Under the pieces are notes generated by a model. It saw only the letters and a list, made by a program, of their open reading frames with translations, searched no databases and was not told the origin of the DNA. Below, one piece after another: positions 1 to 5,512 of a DNA stretch of 14,822 nt (within the stretch, counting starts at the first letter, position 1; the number at the start of each line of letters is the position of its first letter). Origin of the DNA: an uncultured Collinsella sp. (lineage in GTDB: Bacteria > Actinomycetota > Coriobacteriia > Coriobacteriales > Coriobacteriaceae); NCBI GenBank assembly GCA_937981515.1, contig CALJNY010000257.1:1-14822 (forward strand), given 5' to 3'. The translations under genes and the position numbers were made by a program.

Positions 1-2
1 CA

Positions 3-257
3 AACGACGACGAGCGCGTGTGGATTAACGCTGCCCCCAATTTGCAAGAACGCAATCTTCGCCTGAGTCAGACGTGGACGCGTATCGAGGCCCTCCTCAA
101 GGCTGAAGGCGTCGGGTTTTCGATTGACCCTCGCAAAGATGGCATGCCCGGTGGATGGAATACATCGTCGGTGACATACGGTCGCTGCGTCATCTCTTGT
201 GCGGCGCGCTCTATGCCTCGTATCGTCCTCAGGGAGCATACCTTTCGGGTAGCATAG
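3..257 (+). CDS. C-terminal part of an unidentified protein (5' end outside window)
   Basis: This frame is open from the first bases of the window to a TAG at 255-257, so it is probably the end of a gene that starts upstream. A GTG at 18 is available but has no clear ribosome binding site and the frame continues past it to the window edge. About 84 residues are visible. They include a helical, charged stretch (ERNLRLSQTWTRIEALLKAE) followed by a G/P-rich turn and a basic, Cys-containing end. I do not recognise the family. The other two forward frames are closed by stops within about 65 bases of the window start. It ends 28 bp before the TetR-type regulator on the same strand, so the two could be co-transcribed. 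The odd composition of the last 30 residues leaves open that this is a decayed or non-coding frame. Confidence 0.4.
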   Translation, partial: NDDERVWINAAPNLQERNLRLSQTWTRIEALLKAEGVGFSIDPRKDGMPGGWNTSSVTYGRCVISCAARSMPRIVLREHTFRVA

Positions 258-285
258 GAGCCAATCGCTAATAGGGGAGGCCGCT

Positions 286-903
286 ATGCCGCTGAACGCT
301 CAAAACGATATCGCTTCACGGATCGAGGATGCCGTCTTTGAACTTATGGGGACGACGCCGGTGCAGGCGATCAAGGTGACCGATGTGCTGAGGCTCGCGC
401 ACACCTCGAAATCGACGTTTTACCGCTGCTATCGTTCTGTTGACGACGTTGTTAAGCGATTTGAGGACGATCTGCTCCACAACATGCAAGAGATTAACGA
501 CGTTGCCCTTGAGGCGCGCTTTGGTGACGCTCAGCTCGATCCGACGCCGACGATGATTAAGCATATGGAGATCCTGCAGCGCAATCGTTCGAAGGTGCTC
601 GCGCTCAACAGTGAAAACGGGGACCCCGTGTTCACGCATAAGGCTACGGTTTTTATGCATGAGTATTTTCGCGACCGTCTGCGCTCAACGTTTTCTGACG
701 AGACCGATCTTGACCTGTATCTGGCTTTCGCTCTCGCGGGTCACCATAACCTTATCCAGTACTGGCTCGAGGTCCGTCCCGATTTGGAGGCGCGCACCGT
801 TGCCGCCGCGCTCAATCGCATGTTCTATGCGCCGTTGTTTGTCGACGACGCCTCGCGCCATTGGCACCCACGTATCCCCGATTTTGAAAAGCCGCTCGGG
901 TGA
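286..903 (+). CDS. TetR/AcrR-family transcriptional regulator
   Basis: A 205-residue protein with the usual TetR size and layout. The N-terminal helix-turn-helix covers about residues 28-55 (KVTDVLRLAHTSKSTFYRCY), including the S-K-S-T-F-Y-R-x-Y/F recognition-helix pattern typical of TetR proteins. The rest is a helical ligand-binding and dimerisation domain of unknown specificity. The ATG at 286 is preceded by a GGGAGG ribosome binding site at about 275-280. The gene ends before a strong terminator at 1010-1052. The next gene rightward is the thiolase of an acyl-metabolism cluster, and the gap between them holds dyads at 1102-1119 and 1200-1218 that could be its operators. Control of that cluster is inferred from position only; autoregulation or another target is equally possible. 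The family call is firm; ligand and target are unknown. Confidence 0.9.
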   Translation: MPLNAQNDIASRIEDAVFELMGTTPVQAIKVTDVLRLAHTSKSTFYRCYRSVDDVVKRFEDDLLHNMQEINDVALEARFGDAQLDPTPTMIKHMEILQRNRSKVLALNSENGDPVFTHKATVFMHEYFRDRLRSTFSDETDLDLYLAFALAGHHNLIQYWLEVRPDLEARTVAAALNRMFYAPLFVDDASRHWHPRIPDFEKPLG

Positions 904-931
904 ACGGCTGATTTTTAGGGATGAACGGTTG

Positions 932-966
932 CATAGGTTGCGGATTCAGAGTAATCCGGCCCTATG
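932..966. other. Two-part inverted repeat after the TetR gene
   Basis: CATAGG (932-937) pairs with CCTATG (961-966). Inside it CGGATT (941-946) pairs with AATCCG (953-958). No T-run follows, so it is not an intrinsic terminator. It could be an mRNA 3' structure or a protein-binding dyad. Confidence 0.3.
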
Positions 967-1009
967 AATCGATTTAAGTATGGCCATTTATCTGCTATTT
1001 GGAACGCCT

Positions 1010-1052
1010 AGCCCCGATGTGTCCCATATGATGGGACACATCGGGGCTTTTT
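1010..1052 (+). terminator. Intrinsic terminator after the TetR gene
   Basis: A perfect 18-bp stem (1010-1027 with 1031-1048) with a 3-nt ATG loop runs directly into a five-T run (1048-1052). It ends about 105 bp after the TetR stop codon. The stem contains TCCCAT/ATGGGA, the same words found in the repeat arrays further right. It isolates the regulator's transcript from the thiolase cluster. Confidence 0.85.
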
Positions 1053-1101
1053 GTCTCACGCGTTTCGTTTAACCCCTCGTAAACTAAAGCTACGTTCAAA
1101 A

Positions 1102-1119
1102 GAACCACTGCAGTAGTTC
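1102..1119. promoter_or_regulatory. Candidate operator dyad upstream of the thiolase cluster
   Basis: An 18-bp palindrome centred on CTGCAG, GAAC-C-ACTGCAGT-A-GTTC, is perfect except for one mismatched pair. It is flanked by a further ACGTT (1092-1096) and AACGT (1119-1123). Length and symmetry suit a TetR-dimer operator. The neighbouring TetR gene is the obvious candidate binder, but this is inference. A weak -10-like TAAACT lies just upstream at 1080-1085; no convincing -35 was found. Confidence 0.4.
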
Positions 1120-1139
1120 AACGTGTGACGGCACAGAAA

Positions 1140-1173
1140 AGCCGCGAGCGCTCTCTCACCTTCGCTCGCGGCT
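1140..1173 (-). terminator. Hairpin with minus-strand terminator geometry in the cluster leader
   Basis: AGCCGCGAGCG (1140-1150) and CGCTCGCGGCT (1163-1173) form a perfect 11-bp stem with a 12-nt loop. An A-run lies on its left (1137-1140) and no T-run follows on its right. It would therefore work as a terminator only for leftward transcription, for which no gene is visible. In a rightward transcript it would be a stable leader hairpin 70-80 nt before the thiolase start. Confidence 0.4.
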
Positions 1174-1199
1174 GGACTGCGCCATCATTCCGTACACCT

Positions 1200-1218
1200 T
1201 CACATGATTAGGATGTGA
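1200..1218. promoter_or_regulatory. TCACAT-N7-ATGTGA dyad over the thiolase start region
   Basis: A perfect 6-7-6 inverted repeat just before the thiolase gene. The AGGA at 1210-1213, which could serve the alternative GTG start at 1225, sits in the loop and right arm. It could act as an operator or as an RNA hairpin masking that start. Function is inferred from position alone. Confidence 0.3.
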
Positions 1219-1245
1219 TATTCAGTGGTTACGCTCGGAAAGAAC

Positions 1246-2511
1246 ATGCGCAGCGTCTCGATTGTAGGCGTAGGCTGCACCCCGTTCAAGGATTTTGAGG
1301 AGCATCCCGAGACCCAGGGTATTGGCGAGGGCGAGGCGTTTGGCTATGCGGCTCTCGAGGCAATTGCCGATGCCGGTCTTGAGCCCCGCGATATCGACTT
1401 TTTCTATCACGGCAGCGCCAATCCGTATCTCGTTGGCGATTGCATTACCCCCAACATGCAGGTTGCCGATTGGTTTGGCGTTCGTGCCAAGGGCTCTGTC
1501 CATCATTCCGAGGCTTGCTGCACGGGCTACGTCGCCCTTGAGCAGGCCGTGATGGCAGTCGCCTCCGGTGCCTACGATGTTGTCCTTACGGGTGCCTGCG
1601 ATTTGGCTTCGACTCTTCCCGTTGAGCACATGCCCTCCCATATTCGTCAGGACTTTACGCTCGACGTCATGATCCCCTCGCTCGATAAGATTTATGACCG
1701 CGCTTATGGTCGTCCGCTCGACGGCGCCTTTGGCGTGTCGTTCGACAACTGGATCAACGAGTATTCGATGCAGTACGACCTTACCGCCGATCAGATCGAT
1801 GATGCCCTGAACGGCCTTACCAAGAGCCTTCGCCGCGGTGCCGTCCTGAATCCCCTTGCCTGGTACGAGACCACGGTCGAGGAGGACGCGAAGGCAGCTG
1901 GGTTCGATACCGCCGACGAGTATCTCAAGAGCATGTACAACCCGCGCGTTACGCAGTACCTGCGCGTTACCGGCTTTGAGAAGAAGTGCGACGGCGCCGC
2001 CGCTGTTGTCGTAATGCCCACGGAGAAGGCAAAGGCCATGGGCGTGCCGTATGCGCCTATTGAGGTTCTGGGTACGGGCGCCTCTGCTGTCGAGGCCGGT
2101 CTGCTCCACAACGAGCACTGGGCTACCGAGCTTGCCGCCAAGCAGGTCTATGACCTTACCGGCGTGAGCCCCGATGAGATTGACCTGTTCATGTGCAACG
2201 ACTTCTTCCTGGCTTCCGAGATCGTCTCGGCCGAGGAGTGCGGCTATATTCCGCGCGGCGAGGCCTGGAAGTACGCGATCGATGGTCGCACCGCTTTTGA
2301 CGGCGATAAGCCCATCAATCCGCACGGTGGCCGTTGCAACTTCGGTCACGCCCATGGCGCATCCGGCATCGCCGATATCGTCGAGGCCGTTAAGCAGATG
2401 CGTGGCGTCGCCGGTGCCACCCAGATGAAGAAGGTTCCCGAAACGGCTTTCCTGCGCGGTTTTGGCGGTTCTCAGAACGTGCGCTGCCAGATCCTTCGTA
2501 CCGTCGCCTAA
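1246..2511 (+). CDS. SCP2-type thiolase family protein (DUF35-associated)
   Basis: Thiolase-fold enzyme of 421 residues that makes or breaks a C-C bond in 3-oxoacyl thioesters. The N-terminus (SVSIVGVGCTPF) is typical of SCP2-type thiolases. The nucleophile is C91 in A-C-C-T-G; the catalytic-base region is N358-P-H-G-G and G-H368-A-H-G. The C-terminal C-x-G motif of classical thiolases is not seen: the equivalent stretch reads R-G-F-G-G-S-Q, as I recall for DUF35-linked archaeal-type thiolases. The ATG at 1246 gives the expected family N-terminus and has GGAAAG close by; an in-frame GTG at 1225 would add seven residues. The adjoining DUF35 gene strongly suggests a two-protein complex. Direction of reaction and acyl substrate cannot be read from the sequence. 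Archaeal acetoacetyl-CoA thiolases and PhlC of the phloroglucinol acyltransferase are relatives with this pairing. Confidence 0.88.
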   Translation: MRSVSIVGVGCTPFKDFEEHPETQGIGEGEAFGYAALEAIADAGLEPRDIDFFYHGSANPYLVGDCITPNMQVADWFGVRAKGSVHHSEACCTGYVALEQAVMAVASGAYDVVLTGACDLASTLPVEHMPSHIRQDFTLDVMIPSLDKIYDRAYGRPLDGAFGVSFDNWINEYSMQYDLTADQIDDALNGLTKSLRRGAVLNPLAWYETTVEEDAKAAGFDTADEYLKSMYNPRVTQYLRVTGFEKKCDGAAAVVVMPTEKAKAMGVPYAPIEVLGTGASAVEAGLLHNEHWATELAAKQVYDLTGVSPDEIDLFMCNDFFLASEIVSAEECGYIPRGEAWKYAIDGRTAFDGDKPINPHGGRCNFGHAHGASGIADIVEAVKQMRGVAGATQMKKVPETAFLRGFGGSQNVRCQILRTVA

Positions 2512-2550
2512 GCGACCGCGGTTTTTCGATTTCCCATAAGGAGTATTCTC

Positions 2551-2973
2551 ATGCAACTCAAAGATATGGAGCCCGTGGTCAAGAAGTTCTACACGGGTCT
2601 TGAAGAGGGCATCTATTGGGCGCGCCAGTGCCCCGAGTGCGGAGCCGTCGAGTTTCCGCCCCACCTTGCCTGCAATGCCTGCGGCTATCACAAGACCGAT
2701 TGGGTCCAGGTTTCCGGTCACGGGCATCTGATCGATTTTACCCTGCCTGGTCCGCAGAACGACAAGCCCTATCTCAAGGAGTATGGCAAGTACGCCTACG
2801 GCGCCGTCGATATCGACGAGGGTTCTCAGTACACCTACGTCATCTACGGCATTACCAAGAAGAAGGCCCCCGAGATTCGCGCCAAGCTCATGGCGGGCGA
2901 GACCGTTGGCGTCCATGCCAAGGTTATCGACCGTCCAGGCTATAAAGAGCTTACGTTCGAGCTTGACGATTAG
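2551..2973 (+). CDS. Zn-ribbon/OB-fold (DUF35-type) acyl-CoA-binding partner of the thiolase
   Basis: A 140-residue protein with a rubredoxin-like zinc ribbon (C27-x2-C30 ... C41-x2-C44) followed by an OB-fold domain (about residues 50-138, including the G-H-G-H-L-I-D-F-T strand). DUF35 proteins sit beside SCP2-type thiolases, where they bridge subunits and bind the CoA moiety so intermediates pass between active sites. Length is normal for the family (130-150 residues). The ATG at 2551 has a good AAGGAG at 2538-2543. It begins 39 bp after the thiolase stop, with no terminator between, so the two are very likely co-transcribed. No HMG-CoA synthase, the usual third member in archaea, is present, so an HMG-CoA role is unlikely. 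Confidence 0.9.
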   Translation: MQLKDMEPVVKKFYTGLEEGIYWARQCPECGAVEFPPHLACNACGYHKTDWVQVSGHGHLIDFTLPGPQNDKPYLKEYGKYAYGAVDIDEGSQYTYVIYGITKKKAPEIRAKLMAGETVGVHAKVIDRPGYKELTFELDD

Positions 2974-3010
2974 GTTTTCACCCCTGCAACAATTCGATTC
3001 CTCTCTTAGG

Positions 3011-3058
3011 CCACGGCGGGACCCATGTCTCCAGCCCGCCGTGGTCGCCCCTCTTTTT
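3011..3058 (+). terminator. Intra-cluster hairpin (attenuator or weak terminator)
   Basis: CCACGGCGGG (3011-3020) pairs perfectly with CCCGCCGTGG (3035-3044) around a 14-nt loop. Five Ts (3054-3058) follow, but after a 9-nt gap. The gap makes it a poor classical terminator; partial termination or 3'-end protection of the thiolase/DUF35 message is plausible. It separates that pair from the ACP-phosphotransacylase-kinase block. Confidence 0.5.
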
Positions 3059-3076
3059 CGATTGAAAGGCACCATC

Positions 3077-3310
3077 ATGAACGAAGAACTCACTTAACAG
3101 ATCTGCGATTTTGCCAAGTCCGCCTACAACTATGACGGCGATGTGACCCCCGAGACGACGTTTGAGACCCTGGGCAAGGGCTCGATGAAGATGATCGCTC
3201 TGACCTCCATGATCGAGAACGAGCTCGATGCCGAGGTCCCCGTTCGCGAGGTCATGGTCATGAAGACCATCGGCGAGCTTATCGAGCGCACTGCCGAAGA
3301 GATGGAGTAA
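3077..3310 (+). pseudogene. Acyl carrier protein gene interrupted by an in-frame TAA
   Basis: Starting at ATG 3077 (GAAAGG at 3064-3069 gives good spacing), the frame encodes MNEELT, then TAA at 3095-3097, then 70 further residues to a stop at 3308-3310. The continuous 77-codon frame has ACP size and pattern: a helical start, G33-K-G-S36-M-K-M in place of the usual G-x-D-S-L/M, where S36 would carry phosphopantetheine, and an E-N-E-L-D-A-E-V-P segment matching ACP helix II to loop. A single G-to-T change (GAA to TAA) would explain the stop. It lies 5 bp before the phosphotransacetylase-family gene, in line with the cluster. The next in-frame start candidates are GTG 3143, which would lose helix I, and ATG 3185, which would lose S36. 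It is therefore probably non-functional unless read through, or it is a base error. Confidence 0.75.
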
Positions 3311-3315
3311 CTGCC

Positions 3316-4323
3316 ATGGACCTGATGCAGACCCTGCGCGAGCAGGCTGCCGCCAAGCCTATGCGCGTTGCTTTTCCCGAGGGCGAAAACGAGACCATGA
3401 TGCAGGCGGTCGCAAAGATCGCCGCCGAGCATCTTGCCGAATGTGTGCTGGTCGGCGATGGCGGCAAGCTCAAGGAGCTTGCCGATGAGCGCGGCATCTC
3501 CCTTGACGGCATCGAGATTGTCGATGTGACCGACGAGGAGGCGAACGCCGCTTGCTGCGAGCGCTACCTTTCTCATCCGGATTGCAAGTTTAAGCCCAAG
3601 GGCGCTGCGCGCCGTATGACGCGTCCGCTTGAGCGCGCCCTGATTTTGCAGGTGCTCGGCGATGTCGACGTTATGTTCGCCGGTATCGATAACGCTACGG
3701 GCGATATTATCCTGGCTGGTCAGGCCATCGTCGGCCTTGCCGACGGGGTGGACACCGTGAGCTCGTGCGGTATCGCCGACATCCCCAACTGGAATGGCGG
3801 CGAAGGTGGCCTTTTGGCTTTTGGCGATTCTGCCGTGTGCGTTGACCCCACGAGCGAGGAGCTTGCCTCGATCGCGATTTCGTCGAGCGAAACGGTACGC
3901 TCGCTGACCGGATGGGATATCCGTTGCGCGCTGCTTTCGCATTCGACTGACGGTTCGATGGATAACGAACTCGTCGACAAGGTACGTCGTGCTCGCGAGA
4001 TTGCCAACGATCGCCGTCCCGACCTTGCCATCGACGGCGAGTTCCAGTTTGATTCGGCGATTAACCCCAAGGTTGCGGCCAAGAAGGTTCATCGCGAATC
4101 CGCTGTTGCAGGGCAGGCCAACGTGGTCATCTGGCCCGATATCAACGTGGGCAATATCGGCGTCAAGATCATCCAGAATCTGACCGGCGCCAATGCTTAC
4201 GGCCCCATGCTTCAGGGCTTCAAGAAGATCGTGTGCGATTGCTCGCGCTCTGCGCCCGTCGATGAGATCGTCGGCAACGTGGTGATGAGCTGCGTGCGCG
4301 CCCAGGCGCTTAAGGAGGCTTAA
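3316..4323 (+). CDS. Phosphate acyltransferase, divergent phosphotransacetylase (Pta) family
   Basis: A 335-residue enzyme of the PTA/PTB family, which exchanges CoA for phosphate on an acyl group. The family signature is clear in the C-terminal half: D-P-T-S-E-E-L-A-x-I-A, L-L-S-H-S-T-D-G-S, D-G-E-F-Q-F-D, G-Q-A-N-V-V-I-W-P-D, and A-Y-G-P-M-L-Q-G. This matches Pta better than Ptb. In the middle, the T-A-D-x-x-R-P motif of standard Pta reads T128-G-D-I-I-L133-A134, so the usual Arg and Pro are absent. The late D-L-S-R-G motif reads D-C-S-R-S. An acyl group other than acetyl is therefore plausible. The start at 3316 follows the ACP stop by 5 bp, with GGAG at 3304-3307. It precedes the acyl kinase by only 3 bp, so acyl phosphate is almost certainly passed between the two enzymes. 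Confidence 0.85.
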   Translation: MDLMQTLREQAAAKPMRVAFPEGENETMMQAVAKIAAEHLAECVLVGDGGKLKELADERGISLDGIEIVDVTDEEANAACCERYLSHPDCKFKPKGAARRMTRPLERALILQVLGDVDVMFAGIDNATGDIILAGQAIVGLADGVDTVSSCGIADIPNWNGGEGGLLAFGDSAVCVDPTSEELASIAISSSETVRSLTGWDIRCALLSHSTDGSMDNELVDKVRRAREIANDRRPDLAIDGEFQFDSAINPKVAAKKVHRESAVAGQANVVIWPDINVGNIGVKIIQNLTGANAYGPMLQGFKKIVCDCSRSAPVDEIVGNVVMSCVRAQALKEA

Positions 4324-4326
4324 GGC

Positions 4327-5439
4327 ATGTCCGATAAAAAGACTCCCTGGCGCGTCCTGGTAATCAACCCTGGTTCCACTTCCACGAAGGTGGGCGTTTT
4401 TGAGGGCGATGAGTGCAAGCTCAGTAAGAACGTTGCGCACGATGCGAAGGACCTTGCCCAGTTCGACGGGGTTTCGGCTCAGATGCCGTATCGCTGCGAT
4501 CTGATTCTTGGAGCGCTGGGGGAGGCGGGCCTAAAGCTCGAGGACTTTGATGCATTTGTCGGTCGCGGTGGTGGCTTGCTTTCGCTGCCCGGTGGTACGT
4601 ATGCCATCAACGAGGTTATGCTCGAGCATGCCCGCATCGGTGCGAATGGCGTTCGGCACCCGGCGCAGCTGGGGCCCCAGATTGCCCACGAATTTGCCGT
4701 GAAATGTGGCAAGCCCGCCTTTGTGGTGAATCCTCCCGATACCGACGAGCTGTGCGACCTCGCACGCATGACGGGCATTAAGGGCGTGTATCGAAACGTG
4801 CACCTGCACGCCCTTAATCTCAAAGAGACCGCCATCCGCCATGCGGCAAAGCTCGGTCGCGCATACGACGAGTGCAACTTTATTGTCTGTCATATCGGCG
4901 GTGGCATTTCGATTTCTGCCCACCTTAAGGGCAAGATGGTCGACGGCAACGACATCGTTGGCGGCGAAGGCCCCATGGCGCCGACGCGCTGCGGATCGGT
5001 TCCCGCGATCGAGGTCGCAAAGTACACCGCGGAGCACGGTCTTGATGTCGCCCGCGCCCATTGCATGAAGACTGGCGGCTTCGTTGACCTTTTGGGTACC
5101 TCCGATGCCATCGAGGTGTGCGAACGTGCTGCAGCGGGAGATAAGGCCGCAGCTCGCGCCTGGGATGCAATGGTCTACCAAATCTGCAAGTGGATTGGCG
5201 AGATGGCATGTGTGCTGAAGGGCGATGTCGACGGTATCTTGCTCGGAGGCGGCATGGTCCACAGCAAGGAGCTCGTTGCCTCGATTGAGGAATGCTGCTC
5301 TTGGATCGCCCCCGTGTCGGCTTATCCCGGCGAGTTTGAGCTCGAGGCGATGGCGTCTGGCGCCTGCCGCGTGCTCGATGGTGTCGAGGAAGCGCTCGTG
5401 TACAGCGGAGAGCCCGTGTTCACTGGTTTTAACGACTGA
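4327..5439 (+). CDS. Butyrate-kinase-family acyl kinase
   Basis: A 370-residue acetate/butyrate kinase (ASKHA) protein that interconverts acyl phosphate plus ADP with carboxylate plus ATP. The phosphate-binding start I-N14-P-G-S-T-S-T-K21 is present. So are G-R-G-G-G, the H-P-A-Q-L-G-P segment, the butyrate-kinase-like H-I-G-G-G-I-S-I-S and D-G-N-D-I-V-G-G-E-G-P-M-A-P-T-R stretches, and the C-terminal L-L-G-G-G-M adenine-binding loop. Length is slightly above typical Buk (about 355). The AAGGAGG ribosome binding site (4312-4318) lies inside the end of the preceding gene, so translation is coupled. The family uses butyrate, isobutyrate or branched acids. No butyryl-CoA-forming enzymes are encoded nearby, so naming the substrate butyrate would overreach; buk is the family, not an established function here. 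Confidence 0.9.
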   Translation: MSDKKTPWRVLVINPGSTSTKVGVFEGDECKLSKNVAHDAKDLAQFDGVSAQMPYRCDLILGALGEAGLKLEDFDAFVGRGGGLLSLPGGTYAINEVMLEHARIGANGVRHPAQLGPQIAHEFAVKCGKPAFVVNPPDTDELCDLARMTGIKGVYRNVHLHALNLKETAIRHAAKLGRAYDECNFIVCHIGGGISISAHLKGKMVDGNDIVGGEGPMAPTRCGSVPAIEVAKYTAEHGLDVARAHCMKTGGFVDLLGTSDAIEVCERAAAGDKAAARAWDAMVYQICKWIGEMACVLKGDVDGILLGGGMVHSKELVASIEECCSWIAPVSAYPGEFELEAMASGACRVLDGVEEALVYSGEPVFTGFND

Positions 5440-5452
5440 TAGTGCTGTGTTT

Positions 5453-5493
5453 GGGGCGGCCGATGGTGACGTCCGGCCGCTCCGACCCTTTTT
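5453..5493 (+). terminator. Hairpin between the acyl kinase and transporter genes
   Basis: A 10-bp stem, 5453-5462 with 5474-5483, includes one G-U pair and is followed by GACCC and then five Ts (5489-5493). As with the hairpin at 3011-3044, the T-run is displaced a few bases, which suggests partial termination. The transporter still starts only 73 bp after the kinase stop, so some read-through is likely. Confidence 0.5.
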
Positions 5494-5512
5494 CTAAGTG
5501 TAAGGATGGATC

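Noticed and set aside
921..977. 18-codon leader-peptide-like frame (MNGCIGCGF...)
   Set aside because: Too short to judge and coincides with the inverted repeat at 932-966; followed by the TetR terminator, so it could not attenuate the thiolase cluster.
1222..3093. 623-codon minus-strand open frame opposite the thiolase and DUF35 genes
   Set aside because: Shadow of two well-supported plus-strand genes; it also crosses their intergenic gap and the hairpin.
3095..3097. Recoded stop (selenocysteine or pyrrolysine) in the ACP gene
   Set aside because: The codon is TAA, whereas known recoding uses TGA or TAG; ACPs have no residue of that kind there.
3130..4440. 436-codon minus-strand open frame opposite the phosphotransacylase gene
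   Set aside because: Opposite a clear Pta-family gene and continuing into the kinase gene; composition is a codon-bias shadow.
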